DNA of 64,000 nt from Adiantum capillus-veneris (taxonomy: Eukaryota; Streptophyta; Polypodiopsida; Polypodiales; Pteridaceae): positions 1,893,312 through 1,957,311 of the forward strand of contig CM043945.1 of NCBI GenBank assembly GCA_014529385.2, given 5' to 3'. Under the pieces are notes generated by a model. The model was not told the DNA's origin, searched no databases, and saw nothing but the letters and a program-made list of their open reading frames with translations. How positions within the stretch are numbered: the first letter of the stretch is position 1; each line of letters starts with the position of its first letter. Of this stretch, positions 21,330 through 33,276 are shown one piece after another. The translations under genes and the position numbers were made by a program.

Positions 21330-21728
21330 TCCAGCATATGGCCTGCTCACTCGTCCAAAAGGGGAAGAGATCATGTGTGCGAGGTGGTTCCTCTCACATC
21401 GCACATTCAACCGCACAAGGATTAGCATCAAAGGTCAATGCAGCATCATGTGTAAAGAGTGAGGCTCAGGTCCAACATGCAAAAGTGGGGAATGTGGATG
21501 TAACCCAGAATCAAGAAGAGGGATCTCCTTCCTGTAAGGAGAGTTTCAGCAGGCGAACGGATGCGTTGCGAGTGCAAGTGCGTGGAGTGCGTGTGCAGGA
21601 GAGTGAGCGCTCGGCGTGGGTGGAGCTATCGTGGATAACTATCCATTGTCCCTTATTGTTTTATGTATTAAAGAATAAGGTTAATGAAAAATGGACAGCA
21701 CCCGACCAGTATGGCATGCACCCTTACA
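21330..21728 (-). mobile_element. 3' LTR of Copia-host (inner edge defined, outer edge not)
   Basis: On minus the LTR starts TGTAAGGGTGCATGCC at 21728, directly after GAAGTGGGAGAT, the polypurine tract typical of plant copia elements. The outer end could not be placed because no second LTR copy is in the window; 21330 is an estimate. ORFs on plus here are chance. Confidence 0.65.
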
Positions 21729-21743
21729 ATCTCCCACTTGAAG
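21729..21743 (-). other. Polypurine tract of Copia-host
   Basis: On minus CAAGTGGGAGAT lies immediately before the TG of the LTR. Confidence 0.75.
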
Positions 21744-21806
21744 GCCATAGTGGCCCAAGTGGCCTATTTTAGTACAAACCTGTACAATTGTGAAGCATCA
21801 TGAGCT

Positions 21807-23863
21807 TCACCCTACGCCTATCATCTCAATGCAATGTGCAAACCACTTTGTGGATAATCTCTTCATAAGAGCATCTGCATGGTTGTCATCCGGGTGAGCT
21901 TTGGCTAACTCAATGCGTTTGCTAACCAAAATATCCCATATCACATGATACCTGACCTCGATGTGTTTCGACTTGGAATGAAACACAAGGTTCTTTACTA
22001 ATGCAATCGCACTCTGGTTGTCACAATGTAACAATGGAGTCTGGTGTATAACAAGGTCTACCACTATACGAGATACCCATACAACTTCCTTGCTAGCACT
22101 AGAAACTGCAACATACTCAGCCTCACTGGTGGAAGATGAAGTACAATTTTGGAGACATGATCTCCAAGAGACTGCCGCTCCAACAAACAAGAAAACATAG
22201 CCAGATGTTGATCTCCTAGTGTCCACACAACCCACATAATCCAAATCAATGTATCCAACTATGGATGCATCACTGTTCCCAAAGTGTAAGCACTTGTTGG
22301 ATGAACCCTTGATTTATCTCAAGATATGCTTCATTGCTTCCCAATGCTTTCTACACGGATTTCCCATGTACTTGCTGACCACTCCCATTGCAAATGCAAT
22401 ATCTGGTCACGTGCTAACCATGACGAACATGAGACTGCCAACTACCTAAGAATATGGCACCTTTTCCATCTCTGCCTTTTCAGCATCCGATTTTGGGGCA
22501 ATCATTCTTGCTAAGTTTTACATATGCAGCCATTTGGGTATTCAATGCTTTCCCCCCTTGCATGTTAAAACGGTACAAGACCTTGTGCTGTGATAGTTCG
22601 AGTATTCCACGCTTACAATCTCTCTTGATACGCATACCAAGAAAATGATGTGCATCACCCAAATCTTTCATGGCAAACTGCTTGCTTAAGGCATCCTTGA
22701 GAATTGCAATCTCATCTTTGGACTTTCCAGCTATAAGCATATCATCCACGTACAAGATCAAAATGATGAGGGAGCCATCGTTCAACCTCCTTGTGTATAA
22801 GCAGTGGTCCTCTTGGCTCCTTACATAACCTTGGGATTGAATATACTTATCAAACTTGATGTACCACTGCCTTGAACCTTGACTTCGTCCATACAAAGAT
22901 TTCTTGGGTCTACACACCAATTTTGCTCTTTTTGGCTTCTCATGTTTAATCTCAAAACCTTCTAGCTGCTTCATGTAGACATCTTCTTCAAGATCCCTGT
23001 AAAGAAACGTCGTCTTCACATCCATTTGGACCAATTCCATGTCCTCAATGGCTACTAAACCAAGCACAAGATGTAGTGTAGTCATCTTGGCTACTGAAGA
23101 AAAAATCTCATCAAAATCTATGCCATTCTTCTGCTTGAAGCCTTTAGCAACCAATATAGCCTTATACTTAGGCTCGGGATCTTCTACCGTGTACTTCTTC
23201 TTGTACACCCATTCGAAAGGCAATGCTTGTTTACCCTCTGGTAACTCTATCAATTCCCAAGTCTCATTGGCTAAAATTGAGTTATACTCGGATTGCATAG
23301 CTTGCTCCCATTTCAGCTATCTTCCATCTGAATAGTTTCTTTGTAACAAGTGCGCTCATCATAGTTAGTGACTAACACATAGTCCAATCCTGGCTCAAAT
23401 TGCACAGGGGCATGAGATACACGTGTCGATCTCCTTATTGTTTCATTGCTGGATTTAGCTCTCTCTGGAGTACCACCAATGGTACCAATAGACTGAGTTG
23501 GTTTTCCCAAATTTGTTGAGGCTACATCCTCAAATCTTACTTTCCAATATTCAGCCTCTTTAACAAGTTGTCTATGCATTTTAGACTCATTGAATATCAC
23601 TTGTGAGATGCAAATAAGCTTTCTAGATTCCGGGTGCCAAAGACAATATCCCATCTCTCCATCTGCATCATAACCAATGAAAATGCACTTGTGTGACTTG
23701 AGATCTAGCTTCTTGCAAAGTTCTTTGGGAATGTGTGAGAACGCTTCACACCCAAACACACGTAATCTATCGTAAGTTGTCTTCTTGCCAGTCCACATCT
23801 CCTACGAAAGCTTGAAATTCAACAGAGTACAAGGCGATCTATTGATGATGTTGTTAACCCTCA
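21807..23863 (-). pseudogene. Copia-host: integrase C-terminus, reverse transcriptase, RNase H
   Basis: Minus-strand copia pol in three open pieces. Integrase end and linker are at 23863-23313 (INRSPCTLLNFK, then LRVFGCEAFSHIPKE and KCIFIGYDADGEMGY). The reverse transcriptase (RVT_2 type) is at 23298-22480, with WVYKKKYTVEDPEPKYKA, the QMDVKTTFLY block and catalytic YVDDMLIAG. RNase H is at 22244-21807, with RRSTSGYVFLFVG, TSEAEYVAVS and CDNQSAIALVKN. A stop lies in the integrase and frame changes separate the three pieces. The integrase begins abruptly at 23863; the preceding integrase residues are found at 38250, 14.4 kb away, which shows that one element was split. Confidence 0.9.
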
Positions 23864-24474
23864 CGGCTCACGGACACCTTATCACCTACGATGGACGTTG
23901 TATTATTTACTTGGTAGAGTCAGGTACCGGGCTTGTCGGTCCAATGGGTAAAGGGTAAGAGTGATCGTCGATGAGAGGCACACTCTAACTGGAACATTCA
24001 AGGGATTAGTTGGTTAAGCATGGGCGCCCAAGTGTGAATGGGGCGAGCTCACATAAAAGTCAACTAAACCTAAAATTCACTCATTCTCTCATTTGTGCAA
24101 TTGAAGAGTGCTCTTGCTCCATCTCCGTCTTCTTCTTCTTCATCTCCTTGTGTGTGTGTGTGTGTATATGCGTGAGAGAGAGAGAGAGAGAGTGCTTGAT
24201 CAGCATCTCCGTCTTCTTCTTCTTCTTCTTCATCTCCTTGTGTGTGTGTGTGTGTGTGTATGCGTGTGAGAGAGAGAGAGAGTGTGTGCGATCAAGCATT
24301 GCGGCGGCACGACGGCTGCGAGGCGGTTGAGCGTGGCGTAGCGGCGTCTCCCTCTTCTTCGCGGCAAGGAATCCTCCACAAAGCAAGCGTGGAGCGGTGA
24401 GTGACACACCATCGCCATCTTTGAACTTAATAGTTTAGGCTTGTTGTGTGCTTGGAGCCATTTGTGGCTCACAC
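23864..24474 (+). promoter_or_regulatory. 5' non-coding part of Gypsy-2, LTR- or promoter-like
   Basis: A TATA-like CATAAAAG (about 24053-24060) is followed by CT-rich text, as in the leaders of the other elements here. 24121-24291 is a tandem pair of 84-bp units, each (TTC)n + CATCTCCTTG + (GT)n + GCGTG + (GA)n. No direct copy of this region is seen at the 3' end of Gypsy-2, so it cannot be shown to be an LTR. Confidence 0.4.
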
Positions 24475-25112
24475 TGCTACAAACGGAAGCCTGGCTGCCA
24501 TGCATAATATCCAAAATTGCGCGCTACAAACCATAAAATAATAAATACGCATACCTGGCATATCCACGAGCACGGAATAAAAGATGTACACGAACATAGA
24601 GAGATAGAGAGCGAGAGAGAGTAAGCGAGAACGTGCAGGCGCACCTCCTAGAGCGGAGTGCTACGTCGGCATGGCAAGAGAGAAGGGAGGAGAGAAGAGA
24701 AGAAAGACACGGGCGTTGGGTGCAATCTCCCCCCGTGCAAGAGTGAGCATGCCCCTCTTGCATGTATTTAATTTATAGAAAAGTTCATGCTCAAAATTGA
24801 GTTACATGCAATTCACACTTGGGCATAAAATAGTCATGGCTCATAAAGAGCTCAATGTAACAATTAACAACTGTCTACATCTCAACTTATAACTAAACCA
24901 TAAATACTAAGGCTTGCCACAAAAAATCCAACGGTGGTAGTTTTATTTCGAATAACTGCTATCGCCTTATTGTCCAGCACGTGCCAATCATTGATCTGCT
25001 CACACAACACCCAACAAGTGATCATATTCCACAATTCAAATCAACATTGCAATGCTTCATCAAAATATCAAAAATTTCACAAATATATCATCAAAATATC
25101 AATTCCATTACA
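24475..25112 (-). repeat. 3' LTR of Gypsy-1
   Basis: On minus it begins TGTAATGGAATTG and ends CCGTTTGTAGCA. It is the same length as the 5' LTR. The bases before its start, GACAATTGTCTTTCAACCCCGGGGTA, occupy the polypurine-tract position but are not purine-pure. Confidence 0.92.
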
Positions 25113-25207
25113 TACCCCGGGGTTGAAAGACAATTGTCCTCAATTGTTACCAAAACCAAACTAGCGACAGTGGTGGCCAGCCACTAGTAGAGTGGTCTAG
25201 TAATTTG

Positions 25208-25440
25208 GTGTTGCTTAGATCGACGGATCTACACCAATGGTCGTGCTGCCTAAATCGGCGGATCTGCACTAATGCTGCCTAAATCGGCGGATCTGCATTT
25301 TGAATTCGTGTTGCCTAAATCGGCGGATCTACACTAGTGCTGCCTAAACCGGCGGATCTGCACTTTTAAAATTCGTGTTGCCTAAATCGGCGAATCTACA
25401 CTAGAAGAGAGGCACTGCCTAAATCGGCGAATATGTGTCT
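25208..25440. repeat. Seven-copy minisatellite in the Gypsy-1 3' region
   Basis: Seven units of the type GCTGCCTAAATCGGCGGATCT lie between the chromodomain stop and the 3' LTR, spaced about 28-36 bp. Units alternate between endings CTACACTA and CTGCACT. The last unit overlaps the end of the chromodomain frame. Confidence 0.9.
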
Positions 25441-26713
25441 CTAGGTGTGTGGTATGTAAGTATCAAGTGATGGTAGTGCGGACTTAGCGATTGTTCAGAA
25501 ATCCATTGACACTCTTCCAAAGAATGGTTTTTGTATTTTACCAAATATCTTCTGTACTGGTTTCCTCTGCGGGTAATGGTCATGTCATGATCTAAAATTA
25601 TTTCGGGAGTCAGAATTTCTTCATCATCCTCAATGAAGGGGGGGTCAGCTGTGGAAGGGGTGTCGGGAATAGGTCCCTTGTGTGGTCTCAACAATCTGAC
25701 ATGGAAGGAGTTGTGTATTTTCCAATGTGAGGGAATGCCCAAGCGGAACGCATTGTCATTTATCTTATGAAGAATTTTGAATGGGCCATAAAATCTAGGG
25801 GCCAATTTTACTTTAGGATGTTTTTTTACACTTTTTAAGCGTCGTTTTTCTACTCTAAGCCAAACAAGGTCGTTTTCTTTAAAACGTGCAGGTCTTTGTT
25901 TCTTATTGGCTTGCGCAGTGTATCGTTGTTGTGCTCATTTAATGCAAGCTATGGCTTCTTGTAAAATGTGTGTGTGATCTCTTGCTAAAGTGTCAGCCGT
26001 AGGGACATCAATGCTAATAGTGGAGACAGGGACAGGGAGTTTCTTTCCATAGACAATTTCAAAGGGTGCACAATTTGTGGAGGAGTGGGGGGTGTTATTG
26101 TAAGAAAATTGAAGCATAGGGAGGTGTTGGTCCCAGTTTGCAGTATTTTCAGTGGTATAAGATCGAAGAAGGTCCATAATAGTACTGTTTGTGGCTTCTG
26201 TTTGACCATTACTTTCAGGGTGAAATGCAGATGTGAAATCCATTTTAGAGCCTAAGTTTTTGGCTAGGGCGACCCAAAAATGATTGCAAAAGCGTCCATC
26301 ACGGTCGGAGAGAATGACCTTGGGGAAGCCGTGATAAGGGAAGATGGTTTGGAGGAAAAGCTTTGCAGCCTGTGGTGCAGACAATGTCTTTTTGCAGGGT
26401 ATAAAATATATGCTTGTTTGCTAAAGCGATCAACTATGGTCCATATCATATCATTATGTGAGGATGTGGTAGAATGTCCCGTGATGAAATCCATGGAGAT
26501 TTGTTCCCAAGGGCCAGCAGGGATGGGGAGAGGCATCAAAAGACCATAAGACTTACCATGATGACGTTTAACTCTTTGACATATCAAACATTCTGAAACA
26601 AATTTTGTGATATCGTGCTTCATTCCAGGCAAAAAAAAATGATCTTGACATGCAATGAGTGTGGATTGAATTCCTTGGTGACCCATATATGGTGGTGCAT
26701 GCATTTCAGTCAT
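25419..26713 (-). pseudogene. Gypsy-1 integrase and chromodomain
   Basis: On minus the zinc-binding HHCC region (MGHQGIQSTL...CLICQRVKR) and the first catalytic Asp (QISMDFITG) are in 26713-26390. The frame then shifts, and 26384-25935 carries the second Asp (ILSDRDGRF) and the Glu region (HPESNGQTEATN), so all three DDE residues are still present. After a further break, 25805-25419 holds the GPY/F module (FYGPFKILHKINDNAFRL, IHNSFHVRLL) and a chromodomain (RRYLVKYKNHSLEECQW), the mark of chromoviruses, thought to guide insertion to particular chromatin. The frame breaks make it inactive. Confidence 0.92.
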
Positions 26714-26715
26714 TG

Positions 26716-28131
26716 CTAGTTCCTTGAAGGGTGTTGTGATGCATAGCTTTTGCTGAAAATAAAGATAACCATTTGCAATGTGTAGTGTTCATAGGGAAGA
26801 CCATTATTGTGAGTTATTTCAAACCAAGCACGTGAGAAATGTGGATCGTGAGCATATGTGTTAGGCATAGAATGAAAAGATTGCACATCACTCACAGAAA
26901 TGTGATTCAAATAAACATGCTTGATTTTATCGAAGACAGATGAACGAGTAATAGAGAGTACATTCACTTCAGGTTTTCTACTTAATGCGTCTGCTACTAT
27001 ATTCGCTTTACCTGGTTGGTATTGTATCATAGGATGAAAATTTTAAATAAAACCGGCCCATTGGATATGACGATCAAAAATGGTGGATTGAGTTAGAAGA
27101 TGTTTAATGGCATGTTGGTCAATCTTGATTAGAACTTCGGAGCCCATAAGATAGTGTTTCCACATGTCTAGAGCGTGGACCACGGCTAGAAATTCTTTAT
27201 CGTATGTGCTGTATTTGGTTTTAGATGGTTTGAGTTTTCGACTTTCGTAGGCAAGTGGGTGATCATTTTGCATTAAGACTGCGCCTATGCCTGAGCCACT
27301 CGTGTTTGTAACAACTACAAAGAAGGGTTGTGTGAAGTCGGGTAATTGTAGGATGGGGGCATGTGTAAGGAGATATTTGAGAGTGTCAAATGAGTTTTGT
27401 TGTGTGGGGCCCCAATTGAATGGTACTTTTTGACGGAGTAGAGTGGTCATTGGTGATGCAATGTGTGAGAAGTTTTTGACAAATTTTCGATAAAAGCCTA
27501 CTAAACCTAAAAAGGATTTTATGTCATGCACGGATTTGGGGGTAGGCCATGTTTTAATAGTGTCAATCTTTTGAGGGTCAAGAGATATACCTTTTTCTGA
27601 GACTATGTGGCCTAAATAGTCAATGTGTGTTTGAAAAAATGTACTTTTGTCTGGATTTGCAAACAACTGGTGGTCACGCAGTAACTCAAAGACAATATGC
27701 AAGTGATTTTTGTGTTCGTGCTCATCATGACTAAAAATCAAAATGTCATCAAAGAACACAATAACAAAGTCTTGATAATCAAGAAATATTTTGTTCATCA
27801 TCCTAGCAAAAGTGGCAGGTGCATTTGTGAGACCAAACAATAAGACAATAAACTCATAATGACCAGACCGGGTACGAAATGCAGTTTAAAAATATCGTTA
27901 GGGTGCATACGGATTTGATGGTATCTTGATTTCAAGTCAATTTTGCTAATCAGTTTCGCTCCGCGTAAGCGATCTAGGAGGTCGTCTATACGTGGGATGG
28001 GATAGCGGTTTTTGACAGTGACCTTGTTTATGGACTAGGAGAACCGGGGCACCAAAAGGGGATGCACTAGGACGGACGAGGCCCTTATCTAGGAGTTCGG
28101 TGATATGTTTTTGGATTTCTTGTTGGTGCAA
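26716..28131 (-). pseudogene. Gypsy-1 reverse transcriptase and RNase H
   Basis: The N-terminal RT part is at 28131-27946 (HQQEIQKHITELLDKGLVRPSASP, frame broken before the palm). 27840-27043 holds MFGLTNAPATFARMMN, the catalytic block VFFDDILIFS and YLGHIVSEKGI. It continues into RNase H (FVVVTNTSGSGIGAVLMQ, STYDKEFLAVVHAL). 27030-26716 has the tether YQPGKANIVADALSRKP. The usual first catalytic Asp of RNase H (TDAS) reads TNTS here, so even without the frame breaks RNase H would be impaired. Two or more frame changes separate the parts. Confidence 0.92.
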
Positions 28132-28196
28132 GGGACTATGTCTATATGGTGCTCTGTGCGGAGGTTGTGAGCTAGGAAAAATTTCAATTTTATGAT

Positions 28197-30006
28197 CTAA
28201 TTCACCACAAGAGGGTGGGAGGTGAGGGGGTAATCATCCACAAAGCAATCATTATACTGTGAGAGGAAATCATTATGTGTGTGAGAGAGAGACGATTGTG
28301 TGTGCTCCACTTCAGTAACAAATATCATGTATGCTTTGTCATCCTTTCGTAGTGCACGTTTTGCTTGTGTGTGTGATATCAAGGGAAACATAGCAAGTGA
28401 TGCATCAACAGAAAGTGAAATAGATTTGCCACTGAAAGTGAAATTCATTGTGTGTGTGCGATAGTCAATTTGTGGATTATGTTGGTGTCAAAAAGGCATG
28501 CCCAAAATGATATCGGTGGATTTCAATGGTGCAATTAAAAAATCACGTTGTTCTGTGTAATCACCAATGGTAATTGTGAGAGATTTAATTTCACGTGTGC
28601 CATTGTACCTAGTACCTTGAAAAGCACATTTAACTTTGTATGCAGATGGTGTGGTGGTTAAATTCAATTTTCGTACCAATTTTTCAAAAATAAAATCGTG
28701 TGTACCATCATTGTGTAAAATAGACACACTTGAATTTTGAATTTTGCCTTTCTGACGGAGCAAAGCATGAATTGAAATTGGCGTACCTGGTACGTGAGGT
28801 GGGGTTGCGGCTATCCAATCAGCCATGGCGTCGTCTAGGGGTTCTGATTCATCTTCGATGTTGTGTAGGCAAGCTGTGGGTTGGCGAGGACTGGGTGGAC
28901 GGTTGTTGGTACAGTTGGCCTCAACATGGCCGTATTGGCGGCATTTGAAGCACCAAACACCATTGCAACATGCGGGGGGGGGGGGGGGGGGGGGGGGGGT
29001 TGGGGTGATAATGTGTGTTTGAAATTTGAGGTGCAGTGTGTGTGGGTGGAGTGGTTGGATTGTGTTGTGGGCGATGATTATTTTGGTGACGACGAGGAAA
29101 AGGGGGTGGACGGTTTTGTGTGTAATTATTTGTGCGAGGGTTTGAAGTATACCTGTTGAAATTATTACCGTTGCAATTGCGGTTGCGGTTGTTGTTACCT
29201 CACTGATTGCGAGGTTGAAAATTGGGACGGTTGTGGTTGTGCGTGTTGCGCACTTCATGGACGATAGAGTTGATTTCTTTCTCAGCATCGTAGGCCAAGG
29301 ATATAGCTTCATAAAGAGACGCCGGTTTAAGAGAATTGAGTTTTGACTGTATACCGTTGGGAAGACCGTCTTCATATTTGCGTTGGAGAGACTCTGTAGG
29401 CACTTCTTCTACCATACGGAGGAGTAGAAGACATTCCCAGAAGCGGTCAGTGTAACAAGAGATGGTGTCTTCTTGCATCCAGGAGAATTTGGCCCAAGCA
29501 CGACAAGCATCAAGACCAAACTGAGGGGGTAGGAAGGAATCTTTGACCCGCTGTTGAAAATTGTCCCAAGTTGATGGTCGTTCTGCCGTTTCACGAAGCA
29601 CGCTCCACCAGAGTGTAACTTGACCAGAAAGGTGATTAGTAGCACATTTAATTTTATCTTTTTCAGTGAAAGATTCGCCAGCAAAATAATCGTCGAATTG
29701 AGTTAACCAAGATAGCACTCTTTTATCAATTTTGCGACCATCAAACTTGAAAAACGTGAAAGATTTTTGACTTATCGTTGCCTCTTTGCTGGATTCTTGA
29801 GCTTCGAACGCAACCTTAAAAATTTTGATCATACGTTCATCTTCGTTGTCGTCTTCGCGTGCTCATTTCTGATCATTTGCGGCAAGGCGTTGATTCACAG
29901 TGTCTAATTCCTGTTGAAGCAAGAATACTTGTTGCTCCAAGGTCGGTGCCGAGAGAGGTGAATCACTGGTCCAATTGGAGGGGTCACTCGCGTAGTTTGT
30001 CTCCAT
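28197..30006 (-). pseudogene. Gypsy-1 gag and protease
   Basis: The best start is ATG at 30006 in 5' to 3' minus order. An in-frame TGA near 29864 interrupts an otherwise open gag (29832-29200: SWLTQFDDYFAGESF and LSGQVTLWWSVL, the retrotransposon gag core). A frame change leads to a CCHC knuckle (CFKCRQYGHVEANC, near 28925-28965) preceded by polyproline from a C-run (28975-28999 as G on plus). The aspartic protease follows (28740-28488, ending STDIILGMPF). Where gypsy proteases have DSGATHNFI this copy reads HNDGTHDFI, so the catalytic Asp is displaced or lost. 28448-28197 continues toward RT. Confidence 0.88.
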
Positions 30007-31800
<1,794 letters not shown>

Positions 31801-31813
31801 GGCTTTGATACCA
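31801..31813 (-). other. Primer binding site of Gypsy-1
   Basis: On minus TGGTATCAAAGCC lies one base after the 5' LTR end. It resembles the usual initiator-tRNA-Met site TGGTATCAGAGC with one change. Confidence 0.88.
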
Positions 31814-31814
31814 C

Positions 31815-32452
31815 TGCTACAAACGGAAGCTTGGCCGCCCTACATAATATCCAAAATAGCGCGCTACAAACCATAAAATGATAAATAAGAATACCTGGCA
31901 TATCCACGAGCACGGAATAGAAGCTGTACATGAACATAGAGAGATAGAGAGCGAGAGAGAGTAAGCGAGAACGTGCAGGCGCACCTCCTAGAGCGGAGTG
32001 CTACGCCGTCACGACAAGAGAGAAGGGAGGAGAGAAGAGAAGAAAGACACGGGCGTTGGGTGCAATCTCCCCCCGTGCAAGAGTGAGCATGTCCCTCTTG
32101 CACGTATTTAATTTATAGAAAAGTTCATGCTCAAAATTGAGGTACATCCAATTCACAGTTGGGCATAAAATAGTCATGGCTCATAAAGAGCTCAATGTAA
32201 TAATTAATAGTTGTCTACATCTCAACTTATAACTAAACCATAAATACTAAGGCTTGCCACAGAAAATCCAACGGTGGTAGTTTTATTTCGAATAACTGCT
32301 ATCGCCTTATTGTCCAGCACGTGCCAATCACTGATCTGCTCACACAACACCCAACAAGTGATCATATTCCACAATTCAAATAAACATTGCAATAATTCAT
32401 CAAAATATCAAATATTTCACAAATATATCATCAAAATATGGATTCCATTACA
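31815..32452 (-). repeat. 5' LTR of Gypsy-1
   Basis: TG...CA ends, 638 bp, matched to 24475-25112 over its full length without gaps. Confidence 0.93.
32111..32117 (-). promoter_or_regulatory. TATA box in the Gypsy-1 5' LTR
   Basis: TATAAAT on minus, about 335 bp into the LTR, is conserved in the 3' LTR (24771-24777). Transcription probably starts about 30 bp downstream, near 32080. Confidence 0.55.
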
Positions 32453-33276
32453 TGCACACGGTGTATCGGCAAGTTACTTGCATTGACACGTGCGACATAC
32501 GCGCATATTTTTGGCGTCACCATACACTAAGCTTGAATGGCACTCTGTGCTTCTTTTGTGGTGCAATATTAATTGTAAGAAAGGTAAGGAAAGAGGGTGT
32601 GTGTGTTGAGAAGAAGGATTTTGTGTTGCTACTGTGTATTTTTTTTGTTTTTGGAGTTTTCAAAGGTACTGTGTTTTTTCTCTGTGTAAGGTGTTAGTAT
32701 TAAGGTTGTTAGTTCTGTGTAATGTAATGTACAGTAAGTAGGAAGTAGATCTGTGAGAGCTAATAGAGTGCGTTAGTGTGTAACAGTAGGTGTATTAGTT
32801 GAAAGTAGGTAGGTAGAGTGTGTGTGTGCTCTCGCGCAAGCCACGATGACCTTATCCTTAAAAAAAATAAAAAATAAAAATAAAAATAAAGGTAGGACCG
32901 GAATTGGGAATATCTCCTAGACCCAAGCCCAAACCCCATCCCAAGCTCACGTTCAAGCTTAGGCATCTATCGCCCTTTAAAATTACGAATTTTAGCTTCA
33001 CATGTAGCTAAAAATCGGCTTTTTTGAGGACCAACGGAGCTTTAGGTGACCGAACGTTTTGCTATAAAGCCAACCGCGACCCTTCGAGTGATACGCTTGT
33101 TTTGAGCTATCACACACTTTAATCAAAAAAATCAATCATTAAAAAACATTAAAAACGTAAAAAATACGAGTGAAAACGGACGCTTAAAAAAGTAAGCGGT
33201 TAACCTTCGAGGTTATTCGCCGATGCTTGTAGGGTGCCAAAGGCACATGCATCTATGCTCTTGTTGTGTGCTAAAG
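32453..33276 (+). other. Leader of Gypsy-2 upstream of gag
   Basis: AT-rich, GT-rich text with TAAAAATAAAAATAAA repeats (32860-32890). After removal of Gypsy-1 it joins 24474. No domain is seen in its short ORFs. Confidence 0.5.

Noticed and set aside
25208-25440. CRISPR-like array (seven spaced repeats)
   Set aside because: Units are imperfect, spacers are short and similar to one another, and the block lies inside a plant retrotransposon.
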